A DNA stretch of 64,000 nt from Acidobacteriota bacterium (GTDB lineage: Bacteria; Acidobacteriota; Terriglobia; Bryobacterales; Bryobacteraceae). Every line of letters starts with the position of its first letter. Positions within the stretch are counted from its first letter, which is position 1. Positions 43,631 through 51,403 of this stretch are shown piece after piece. The position numbers and the translations under genes were made by a program. Under the pieces are notes generated by a model. That model was not told the DNA's origin, did not search any database, and worked only from the letters and a program-made list of their open reading frames with translations. The DNA lies in the NCBI GenBank assembly GCA_017307505.1, contig JAFKEE010000018.1, positions 122,737 to 186,736 on the forward strand, given 5' to 3'.

Positions 43631-44761
43631 ATGACCACGCCCGTCATCATCGACTGTCTACGAACCCCCGCCGGCAAGGCGCCCAAAGGCGCGCTGCGCC
43701 AGATGCGGCCCGACGACATGGCCGCCGCCGTCTTCCGGGCGCTGGCCGGCCGTTACCCGCAGGTGGCGCTGGAATCCATCGACGACGTGATCCTCGGTTG
43801 CGCCATGCCCGAAGGGGAGCAGGGGATGAACGTGGCCCGCATCGCCGCGCTCGCGGCCGGCTTGCCGGTCACCGTGCCCGCCGTTACCATCAATCGATTC
43901 TGCTCCTCCGGCCTTCAGGCCATCGCCATGGCGGCCGAGAAGATCACCGCCGGGAGCGCCGACATCGTGCTCGCCGGGGGCGCCGAGTCCATGAGCATGG
44001 TGCCCATGGGCGGCTACAAATTCGCTCCAAATCCACGGTTGGCCATGGAATGGCCCGAGATCTACATCTCCATGGGCTTGACCGCGGAGAACCTTCAACG
44101 CCAGTACAATATCACCCGTGAGGACCAGGACGCGTTCTCCTACCGCTCCCACCAGAACGCCCTGCGCGCCCAGCAGGAAGGGAAGTTCGACGAGGAACTC
44201 GTCCCGGTAAACGGGCTGGCAAAAGACGAAGGCCCGCGTGCCGACACCTCGCTGGAAGCTCTGGCAAAGCTCAAACCGGTCTTCCATGCCCGGGGCACGG
44301 TGACGGCCGGCAACGCCTCGCAGACCTCAGACGGTGCGGCCGCCGCTCTCGTCATGTCGGAAGACAAGGCCCGCGAACTCGGGCTGAAACCGATGGCCCG
44401 GTTTGTCTCCTTTGCGGTGGCGGGCTGTGCGCCAGAGGTGATGGGCATCGGTCCTGTCTTCGCCATCCCGAAGGCACTGAAGCGGGCCGGCCTGCGACTC
44501 GAAGACATCGATGTGATTGAATTGAACGAAGCATTCGCGGTGCAGGCCCTGGCGGTGATGAGAGAGGCGGGCCTGAACCCGGATAAGGTCAATGTGAATG
44601 GCGGGGCCGTTGCACTGGGCCATCCCCTGGGCTGCACTGGTGCGAAGCTGACGGCGACCATCCTGCGCGAAATGAAACGCCGTGGCGCACGCTACGGCAT
44701 GGTGACTATGTGTATCGGGGGCGGCCAAGGCGCCGCGGGCATTCTGGAGAACATGCAATGA
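43631..44761 (+). CDS. fadA: Acetyl-CoA C-acyltransferase (thiolase)
   Basis: 376 aa. The nucleophile is in [16 protein letters not shown] (about residue 91). [17 protein letters not shown] gives the catalytic His, and [14 protein letters not shown] the second Cys. It cleaves 3-ketoacyl-CoA. It lies ten bases after fadN and overlaps the acyl-CoA dehydrogenase start (ATGA), so the three beta-oxidation enzymes are made together. Confidence 0.95.
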   Translation: MTTPVIIDCLRTPAGKAPKGALRQMRPDDMAAAVFRALAGRYPQVALESIDDVILGCAMPEGEQGMNVARIAALAAGLPVTVPAVTINRFCSSGLQAIAMAAEKITAGSADIVLAGGAESMSMVPMGGYKFAPNPRLAMEWPEIYISMGLTAENLQRQYNITREDQDAFSYRSHQNALRAQQEGKFDEELVPVNGLAKDEGPRADTSLEALAKLKPVFHARGTVTAGNASQTSDGAAAALVMSEDKARELGLKPMARFVSFAVAGCAPEVMGIGPVFAIPKALKRAGLRLEDIDVIELNEAFAVQALAVMREAGLNPDKVNVNGGAVALGHPLGCTGAKLTATILREMKRRGARYGMVTMCIGGGQGAAGILENMQ

Positions 44762-46482
44762 GCACCATCGCACCAACCACGCCCACACTGAAGGGCGGCG
44801 AGTTTCTCATCCGTTCAGCGGACTCCCGGGAGATTTTCACGCCCGAGGATTTCACTGACGAACACCGGGCCATCGCCAGGACAACCGACGAATTCTGGAA
44901 CAAGGAAGTGGTGCCGAATCTGGAGGCGATTCAGCACCAGGATCACGAGGCTGCGGCGCGAGTCCTCAAGAAATCGGCGGAACTGGGCCTCACCGCCGTC
45001 GTCGTCCCGGAATCCTACGGCGGCATGGAGATGGATCTCATCTCCGCCATGATTGTCGCCGAAGGACTCGCCAGGGATGGCTCCTACGCCGGTTGGCACG
45101 GCGCCCATGCCGGCATCGGTACGCTGCCCCTGCTGTTGTTCGGGACCGATGAACAGAAGCAGCAGTACCTGCCCCGGCTCACCTCCGGCGAATGGATCGG
45201 CGCGTACGCTTTAACCGAACCTCATGCCGGCTCGGACGCGCTGGCCGCCAAGACCCGGGCCGATCTCTCCCCTGACGGTTCCCACTATGTGCTCAACGGT
45301 TCGAAGATGTGGATCACGAACGCCGGCAAGGCGGACCTCTTCACCGTCTTCGCCAAGGTGAACGGCGAGAAGTTCACCGCCTTCCTGGTCGAACGCAACG
45401 TCGCCGGGCTCACCGTCGGGCAGGAAGAGAAGAAGATGGGCATCAAAGGCTCATCCACTTGCGCCGTCTACTTCGACAACGTCCGCGTGCCCGCCGCCAA
45501 CCTGCTGGGTGAAATCGGCCGCGGCCACATCATCGCTTTCAATATTCTCAATCTCGGCCGGCTGAAACTCGGCCCGTTCGCAGTCGGCGGCTCGAAGAAC
45601 GTCATCCAGTCCTGTATCCGGTACGCCAAGGAGCGCAATGCCTTCGGCGGCCCCATTGCCCGCTTCGGTGTAATCCAGTACAAGCTGGCCGAGATGATGA
45701 TTCGCACCTTTGCCGCCGAAACCATCAGCTACCGCGTCGCCGGGGAAGTCGAGCGGTATGGCGATGTGCTCAAAGGCGCCGAAGAATTCGCCATCGAGTG
45801 CAGCTACGTGAAAGTCTTCGCCTCCGAAGTCCTCGACTATGTCGTCGACGAGGGCGTTCAGATCCACGGCGGCTACGGTTACCATCAGGACTACATGGTG
45901 GAGCGCGCCTATCGCGACTCCCGCATCAACCGTATCTTTGAAGGCACCAACGAGATCAACCGTCTCCTCGCCACCGGCATGCTGCTGAAGCGGGCTATGC
46001 GCGGCCAGTTGCCTCTGGTGGCCGCCGTCAAGCAGGTGCAGGACGAGATCCTCTCGCCTTCTCTTGCTCCTGCGGCGCCCGACCTTGTTTCGAACGCTCG
46101 CAAGATCACTCTCATCGCGCTCGGCATCGCTTTCCAGCGCTTCCGCGAGAAGCTCGACGAACAGCAGGAAGTCGTCGCCGCCCTGACGGATTGCGCCATG
46201 AACACCTTCGCCATGGAGAGCGTGGCGCTGCGCTGCGAGCGGCTGCAGGCTACCCCGAAGGCCTCTTTCTCGGCCGATGTGCGCGATGTGTTCCTGCGCG
46301 ATGCATTGAACACAGTGGAAGACAGCGCCCGGATGGTACTCTCCGCCGCCTCCGAAGGCGACAGCCTGCGGACGAATATGGCCGTACTCCGCCGCTTCGC
46401 CAAATACGAACCAGTGGATTCCGTGACGGCGCGCCGCCGGCTCGCCACGCGGATGCTGGAAACCGGCCGGTATCTGTTCTAA
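44758..46482 (+). CDS. fadE: Acyl-CoA dehydrogenase
   Basis: 574 aa from the ATG at 44758. Canonical N-terminal helical domain, then [14 protein letters not shown] and [17 protein letters not shown] (FAD/substrate region), [36 protein letters not shown], and the catalytic Glu region [13 protein letters not shown]-terminal extension of about 170 aa is like that of very-long-chain dehydrogenases and Bacillus FadE. The substrate chain length is not determinable here. Likely uses an electron-transfer flavoprotein encoded elsewhere. Confidence 0.93.
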   Translation: MSTIAPTTPTLKGGEFLIRSADSREIFTPEDFTDEHRAIARTTDEFWNKEVVPNLEAIQHQDHEAAARVLKKSAELGLTAVVVPESYGGMEMDLISAMIVAEGLARDGSYAGWHGAHAGIGTLPLLLFGTDEQKQQYLPRLTSGEWIGAYALTEPHAGSDALAAKTRADLSPDGSHYVLNGSKMWITNAGKADLFTVFAKVNGEKFTAFLVERNVAGLTVGQEEKKMGIKGSSTCAVYFDNVRVPAANLLGEIGRGHIIAFNILNLGRLKLGPFAVGGSKNVIQSCIRYAKERNAFGGPIARFGVIQYKLAEMMIRTFAAETISYRVAGEVERYGDVLKGAEEFAIECSYVKVFASEVLDYVVDEGVQIHGGYGYHQDYMVERAYRDSRINRIFEGTNEINRLLATGMLLKRAMRGQLPLVAAVKQVQDEILSPSLAPAAPDLVSNARKITLIALGIAFQRFREKLDEQQEVVAALTDCAMNTFAMESVALRCERLQATPKASFSADVRDVFLRDALNTVEDSARMVLSAASEGDSLRTNMAVLRRFAKYEPVDSVTARRRLATRMLETGRYLF

Positions 46483-46949
46483 TGCGACTGGTGATCCTGG
46501 TGGGCCTGCCTGCTTCCGGCAAGTCCACCTGGGCCCAAAAACAGGCCCTGCCCATCCTGTCCTCTGACGCCGTCCGGGTACTGCTCACCGGTGACGTCAC
46601 GCATCAGGGCGCAAACCGGCTCATCTTTCATACCTTGCGCCAGTTGGCCGCGGCTCGCCTGCAGGCCGGCATGAAGGTCACCTGCATCGACTCAACCGCA
46701 CTCACGCAATGGGAGCGGCGCTGTTGGGTTCGTTTCGCTCAGCTCCACAACTGCGAAGCCGAAGCCGTCTATTTCGACGTTCCTCTCGGGGAGTGCAAAC
46801 GGCGCAATGCCGCGCGCGATCGGGTCGTGCCGGACCCTGTGATGGATCTCATGGCCGCGCGCCTGCAGCCGCCCGATGTCGGCGAAGGCTTCAGCCGGAT
46901 TACGGTTGTCCGCCCGGACCCGCAACCTCCTTCCAGCTCCTCTGCATAA
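46482..46949 (+). CDS. P-loop kinase (AAA_33/polynucleotide-kinase-like)
   Basis: 155 aa; the ATG at 46482 shares its A with the last base of the acyl-CoA dehydrogenase stop (TAATG). Walker A is GLPASGKST (8-16). Then LSSDAVRVLLTGD, TCIDSTALTQWERRCW and FDVPLGECKRRNAARDRVVPDPVMDLMAARL, the lid of zeta-toxin/T4-PNK-like kinases. The substrate may be RNA 5' ends or a small metabolite. Its place at the end of a beta-oxidation operon is unexplained. It overlaps the convergent MFS gene by 50 bases. Confidence 0.75.
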   Translation: MRLVILVGLPASGKSTWAQKQALPILSSDAVRVLLTGDVTHQGANRLIFHTLRQLAAARLQAGMKVTCIDSTALTQWERRCWVRFAQLHNCEAEAVYFDVPLGECKRRNAARDRVVPDPVMDLMAARLQPPDVGEGFSRITVVRPDPQPPSSSSA

Positions 46950-48210
46950 CCAGCCAGATCGCCGCCGGAACCAGCCCCAGGCACCCGCTGACGAAGGCCA
47001 CCGTCCGCACGGAGAGGCCCAGGTCTACCGCCTGCGATGCCAGGAAGCTCATGCAACTCATTACCAGGAACAACCCGCTGAAGTCCGCCGAAAAGACACG
47101 GCCCCGGTAGCGGTCTTCCGTCATGCCCTGCAGCATCGTCGTGGAAAAGACCCAGGCGATCGATGTACCCGCATGGCCCAGCGCCACCGCCGCGCAGGCC
47201 AGGGCCAGCGTTGGCGCGGCACTCAACAGACAGTACGAGGCGGCCGCAATCAGAAAGGCGAACAGAATGCCCGCACGCATTCTTTTCTCGTTATTCCGGG
47301 CCCAATAGCCCGACGAGAACGAGCCAATCAGTGATCCGATCCCTCTCGCCCCCAGCAGCAGGCTCATGCTCAGGGTGCCGCCGCGCACCAGGTCCGCGCC
47401 TTGTCCTGCAATCGGAAAAACTCGCTCCCCATAGATCGGCAGGATCACCCAATGCGCGCCCAGCAGGCCCATGCCCGCCTTCACCATCAGCGTCGCCGTC
47501 AGCCGGCGGTCCCTCCGGATGTATCGGATGCCTTCCATCACGGGCGTGAAATCGATCATGTCCTTCAGGCAGAACGCGGGTAGATGGGAGGCATGCGTCT
47601 CCTTCAGCTTCATCGCCGCCAGCAGCAGCGCGGAGATCACAAACGACAGCGCGTTCACCAGGAACAGGACATCCCGTCCGAACTTATACGCAATCAAGCC
47701 GCCCAGCCCGCTGCCGATGGCGAAATTGATGGCCCAGGTGGTGGACGACAGCGCGTTGGCTACCATCACTTCGCCATCGTCCCGCGCGATGTTCGGCACA
47801 ATGGCGCTGCGGCCCGGCTCAAACAGCGCCCACATGATGGTTTCCAGGAACAGCAGGATCCACACCAGCCAGACCATGCTGGCCGACTTCACAAACACCA
47901 TGGCCAGCACGATGAAGAAGCGGCAGCAATCGGCGAAGATCATGATCGTGCGCCGGTTCAGCCGGTCGTTCAGAACGCCGGCCGTGGGCGCCATCAGCAC
48001 CTGAGGCAGAAGTTGCAGCACCACCGCGAAGCCTACGGATTTGGCCTCGCCGGTGAGTTCCAGCAGCAGGCTGTAGATGGCGACCGCATACAGCCAGTCG
48101 CCCATCTCGCTCACCACCTGGGCGAACCACAGCAGGCGGAAGTTGCGGTTCTCCCGCAGAATCCGGCCATAGGCCGCGAGCGAGTACGATCTGGCTGCGG
48201 CCGCGCTCAT
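46900..48210 (-). CDS. Major facilitator superfamily transporter (EntS/MFS_3-type)
   Basis: 436 aa with about 12 transmembrane helices. NFRLLWFAQVVSEMGDWLYAVAIYSLLLELTG in helix 1 and the helix 2-3 loop motif DRLNRRTIMIFADCCRF are typical of the MFS_3 group that includes enterobactin exporter EntS and many efflux pumps. The substrate is unknown. It is immediately downstream of trpS on the minus strand, with seven bases between, and overlaps the kinase end. Confidence 0.87.
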   Translation of the reverse strand: MSAAAARSYSLAAYGRILRENRNFRLLWFAQVVSEMGDWLYAVAIYSLLLELTGEAKSVGFAVVLQLLPQVLMAPTAGVLNDRLNRRTIMIFADCCRFFIVLAMVFVKSASMVWLVWILLFLETIMWALFEPGRSAIVPNIARDDGEVMVANALSSTTWAINFAIGSGLGGLIAYKFGRDVLFLVNALSFVISALLLAAMKLKETHASHLPAFCLKDMIDFTPVMEGIRYIRRDRRLTATLMVKAGMGLLGAHWVILPIYGERVFPIAGQGADLVRGGTLSMSLLLGARGIGSLIGSFSSGYWARNNEKRMRAGILFAFLIAAASYCLLSAAPTLALACAAVALGHAGTSIAWVFSTTMLQGMTEDRYRGRVFSADFSGLFLVMSCMSFLASQAVDLGLSVRTVAFVSGCLGLVPAAIWLVMQRSWKEVAGPGGQP

Positions 48211-48217
48211 GGCCGGT

Positions 48218-49204
48218 CTAATCCGTGTAGATGCCCATGCGCTCTTTCACCAGACGCACGGTATCGTTGGCGACCGGCGCGACACGCTCGGCCGCCTCGC
48301 GCAGGACGCCCTTCAGGTAGGCTGGGTCCGCGGTGATTTCCTTGTACCTTTGCTGGATCGGTTCCAAACCGGCCACCACGGCTTCAGCCACCGTTTTCTT
48401 CAGGTCGCCATAGCGCAGCCCGCTGAAGTGGTTCCGCACCTGATCGTCTGTCCAGCCCGTGAACGCCTGGTGAATGGTCAGCAGGTTGGCCACACCCGGC
48501 CCCATGGAATCGAAATCGACGCCGCTGCCGGAGTCCGTGGTGGCCCGCATGATCTTCTTCTTGATCTGGGAAGGCTCGTCCAGCAATGCGATTGCATGAC
48601 CCGAGCCGGTCTCCGACTTGCTCATTTTCTTCGTCGGATCGTCCAGCCCCATGATGCGCGCGCCGACCATCGGCAGTTTCGTTTCCGGCATCACAAAGGT
48701 GTCGCCGTACTGTGAGTTGAAGCGCTGCGCGAGGTCGCGAGTCAGCTCCAGGTGCTGCGTCTGGTCATCGCCCACCGGCACCGCGTTGGCTTTGTAGAGC
48801 AGGATGTCGGCGGCCATCAGCACCGGATACTGCAGCAGACCGTCGCTGATGCTCTCCTGCTTCGCCGATTTGTCCTTGAACTGGGTCATCCGCTCCAGCC
48901 AGCCCAGCGGCGTCACGCAGGTCAGCAGCCAGCACAACTCGGCATGGGCCGCCACCGTCGACTGCACGACGACAGAGGAAATCTTGGGATCGATGCCGGC
49001 GGCCAGAAAAATTGCGGCGGTTTGCTCAATCTTCCGGCGCAGTTCCGCCGGGTCCTGATAGAGCGTGATCGCGTGCAGATCCACGATGCAAAACACGCAT
49101 TCGTAGTCGTGCTGCATGCGGACCCAGTTTTTCAGGGCGCCCAGATAGTTTCCGATGTGGAGGCTTCCAGTGGGCTGGATTCCGGACAGGACTCGTGGTT
49201 TCAT
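48218..49204 (-). CDS. trpS: Tryptophan--tRNA ligase
   Basis: 328 aa, standard bacterial size. Class I synthetase motifs: PTGSLHIGNYLGALKNW (HIGH-like HIGN) and DPTKKMSKSET (KMSKS). The Trp pocket segment YQDPAELRRKIEQTAAIF is present. No Shine-Dalgarno is obvious; TATCAG on the minus strand ends six bases before the ATG, so leaderless initiation is possible. Divergent from the methyltransferase at 49249. Confidence 0.97.
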   Translation of the reverse strand: MKPRVLSGIQPTGSLHIGNYLGALKNWVRMQHDYECVFCIVDLHAITLYQDPAELRRKIEQTAAIFLAAGIDPKISSVVVQSTVAAHAELCWLLTCVTPLGWLERMTQFKDKSAKQESISDGLLQYPVLMAADILLYKANAVPVGDDQTQHLELTRDLAQRFNSQYGDTFVMPETKLPMVGARIMGLDDPTKKMSKSETGSGHAIALLDEPSQIKKKIMRATTDSGSGVDFDSMGPGVANLLTIHQAFTGWTDDQVRNHFSGLRYGDLKKTVAEAVVAGLEPIQQRYKEITADPAYLKGVLREAAERVAPVANDTVRLVKERMGIYTD

Positions 49205-49248
49205 GCTGAACTGATAGAGAAGAGTAATTTTTATCGTAAGGGATGCGC

Positions 49249-50448
49249 ATGGCTGAAGTGAAGATCGAGAAGTGGGTTTACGGCGGCGCGGGCCTTGGCA
49301 GGACGGAAGGCCAGGTCACACTGGTTCCGTTCGTCATGCCCGGCGAGCAGGTGCGCGTCGAGCCTGTCAAACAGAAGACGGGCATGGTAGAAGGCCGCGC
49401 GGCGGAATGGATTGAACGCAGTGAGGCCCGGATTGAGCCGGCCTGCGCCTATTTCGAAAAGTGCGGGGGCTGCCACTACCAGATGGCGCCGTATGAAATG
49501 CAGGTCGCCCAGAAGGCCGAGATCCTGCGCGAAGTCCTGCGTCGGGTAGGCAAGATTGACGCTCCGGAAAAGATCGACACCATCAGCGCCGAGCCGTGGG
49601 GTTATCGCAATCGCAGCCAGTTCCACTTTGGTCCCCAGCACACCCTGGGATTCAAAGCGGCCGGCAGTGACCGTGTGGTCGATGTGGACAAATGCCCCAT
49701 CTCCGCACCGCCTATCAATGAGGCCCTGAAGAAACTGCGCGGTCTGCGCCGCGACAAGCACTTCCCCCGCTTTCTCAAGGAGATAGAGCTATTCACCAAT
49801 GGCGAACAAACCATGGTGAATGTGCTCTCAACTGAGGGCAGCCGAGGCGTCGCCAAGGGCTTTTTCGAGTGGCTGGGCCAGCACATCCCCGGTGCCTCCG
49901 AAGGATCCCTGGAGTATGCGGTAGCCGGCGAGAAGTTTCGCGTCAGCCATAAGTCGTTCTTCCAGGTGAACCGCTTTCTTGCCGCTGAGATGGTGACATG
50001 CGCACTGGATGGTGTCGAGGGCAAGACCGCCCTCGACCTCTACGCCGGGGTGGGGCTCTTCACCCTTCCTCTGGCCCGCCGGTTCGAGAAGGTAACCGGC
50101 GTGGAGAGCGACGGCTCGGCCGTACGTGACCTCGAGTTCAATGCGGAACGCAGCGGCATCAAGGCGAAGGCCATCCGGCTGCAGTCCGAGCAATACCTGG
50201 AGAACCTCACCGTCACCCCCGATTTCGTCCTCGCTGACCCGCCGCGCAGCGGCCTCGGCAAAGCCGTCGTCAAACACCTGGTCCGGTTGCTGCCGCCGCG
50301 CCTTAGCCTGGTCTCCTGCGATCCCGCCACTCTGGCGCGCGACGCTGCCGTGCTGGTTGGCGCCGGTTACCGCTTTGAGAAGATGACGATGGTCGATCTC
50401 TTTCCGCAGACCTATCACATTGAAACCATTGTGCAGATGGTTCGCTGA
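49249..50448 (+). CDS. RNA (uracil-5-)-methyltransferase, TrmA/RlmCD family
   Basis: 399 aa from the ATG at 49249, with AAGGG five bases upstream (the ATG at 49243 is too close). TRAM-like N-terminus (IEKWVYGGAGLGRTEGQVTLVPFVMPGEQV), an iron-sulfur motif starting CAYFEKCGGCHYQ, a Rossmann core with DLYAGVGLFTLPLA, and the catalytic Cys in SCDPATLARD. It methylates uracil-5 in 23S rRNA or tRNA; which is not decidable from this sequence alone. Confidence 0.92.
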   Translation: MAEVKIEKWVYGGAGLGRTEGQVTLVPFVMPGEQVRVEPVKQKTGMVEGRAAEWIERSEARIEPACAYFEKCGGCHYQMAPYEMQVAQKAEILREVLRRVGKIDAPEKIDTISAEPWGYRNRSQFHFGPQHTLGFKAAGSDRVVDVDKCPISAPPINEALKKLRGLRRDKHFPRFLKEIELFTNGEQTMVNVLSTEGSRGVAKGFFEWLGQHIPGASEGSLEYAVAGEKFRVSHKSFFQVNRFLAAEMVTCALDGVEGKTALDLYAGVGLFTLPLARRFEKVTGVESDGSAVRDLEFNAERSGIKAKAIRLQSEQYLENLTVTPDFVLADPPRSGLGKAVVKHLVRLLPPRLSLVSCDPATLARDAAVLVGAGYRFEKMTMVDLFPQTYHIETIVQMVR

Positions 50449-50457
50449 TCCGGTCGG

Positions 50458-50503
50458 AACCCAGCGGCCGCCCGGGCCTCCTCCCGGACGGCCGCCTTGG
50501 GTT
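50458..50503. terminator. Strong bidirectional hairpin between convergent genes
   Basis: AACCCA/TGGGTT, GCGGCCG/CGGCCGC and CCGGG/CCCGG pair in one long GC-rich stem with small bulges around CCTCCT. It lies between the convergent methyltransferase and Gly-rich gene ends. No T run follows on either strand. Confidence 0.5.
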
Positions 50504-51383
50504 AGAGTTCCAGTTTCCCGCCCATCACCATCTCAGACAGTTTGAACTTCCGCTTCACCATCATCGGACCGACGTTGGTGACAAACTCCACTTCCTTGTC
50601 GTCCAGACTGATGGGATCCTGCTTCGGGAAAAGGAAGTAGATCACTCGAGGACCGTCGCGGTTCGGCATCAGCACGTCTTCGGGATGCAGCGGATCATGG
50701 CCCTTCCGGTTGAGCTGGGTCTGCGCCTTGAGGCGCGTCTTCATCTGCTCCGGATCAGGTCCGCGCCGCTGTCCGCCTTCCTGGAACTGTTGCGGCTGCA
50801 TACCCGGTCTCCTGCCGCCGCGCATGCCTCCGCCCATCGCCGGCAGCCCTTCCACGGCAATCACGTAGTTCTTGCTGGGCTCGTTCAAGGTTGCCTTGGC
50901 CGCGCTGGCTTTGTCCGGCTCCGTGGTGGACTTCAGCTGGACCATCGCCTGGCGGACGGGCAGGGAACTCTGCCAGCGAACCACCGCGGACATGGAGGCA
51001 ACGCCTCCTCCACCCACGCCTCCTCCACCCATGCCTCCGCCGCCGGGGCCACCCATTCCTCCACCGCCAGGGCCGCCCATGCCTCCGCCGCCGGGCCTGC
51101 CCATGCCGCCTTCGCCGCCGCCTCCGGGGCCACCCATTCCTCCGCCGCCTGGGCCGCCCATACCCCCGCCGCCGGGCCTGCCCATTCCGCCCTCCCCGGT
51201 CTCACCCACGCCGCCGCCGAATGTCACGTTGGCGTTGCGCGCCCATGGAGAATCCGTCAGCACGCGCCGGGCTTCCTTTTCAGTCCACTCGGTATACGGC
51301 TTCTTTTCCCAGAAGTCTGCCGCAAACAACAGTGCGGCCCCCGTGAGGAGGCCGCCGGTCACTGCTGCGATCTTCAGTTGCAT
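50502..51383 (-). CDS. Secreted Gly/Met-rich repeat protein, last gene of the receptor operon
   Basis: 293 aa. Signal peptide about 1-21 (LLTGAALLFAAD). Residues 23-50 carry FWEKKPYTEWTEKEARRVLTDSPWA, a segment I associate with Acidobacterial secreted proteins of unknown function. Residues 56-129 are tandem GGMGGPGGG/GGMGRPGGG units. A folded C-terminal part (133-293) has WQSSLPVRQAMVQL, LMPNRDGPRVIYFLFPKQDPI and FVTNVGPMMVKRKF. Placed 20 bases after the TonB receptor on the same strand. The Gly/Met repeats occur in all three genes of this operon. No function can be assigned. Confidence 0.75.
   Translation of the reverse strand: MQLKIAAVTGGLLTGAALLFAADFWEKKPYTEWTEKEARRVLTDSPWARNANVTFGGGVGETGEGGMGRPGGGGMGGPGGGGMGGPGGGGEGGMGRPGGGGMGGPGGGGMGGPGGGGMGGGGVGGGGVASMSAVVRWQSSLPVRQAMVQLKSTTEPDKASAAKATLNEPSKNYVIAVEGLPAMGGGMRGGRRPGMQPQQFQEGGQRRGPDPEQMKTRLKAQTQLNRKGHDPLHPEDVLMPNRDGPRVIYFLFPKQDPISLDDKEVEFVTNVGPMMVKRKFKLSEMVMGGKLEL
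50997..51218 (-). repeat. Tandem repeat encoding GGMGGPGGG units
   Basis: About 222 bases of near-identical CCTCC/GCCGCC triplet runs on the plus strand, coding residues 56-129 of the secreted protein as GGMGGPGGG, GGMGRPGGG and GGGVGGGG units. Such DNA is prone to slippage, so copy number may vary between strains. Confidence 0.8.
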
Positions 51384-51403
51384 GGTGTTTCCCTCTACAA
51401 CAA

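Noticed and set aside
50997-51218. CRISPR-like or satellite repeat
   Set aside because: The repeat is in frame within a secreted protein and encodes GGMGGPGGG units; there are no spacers.
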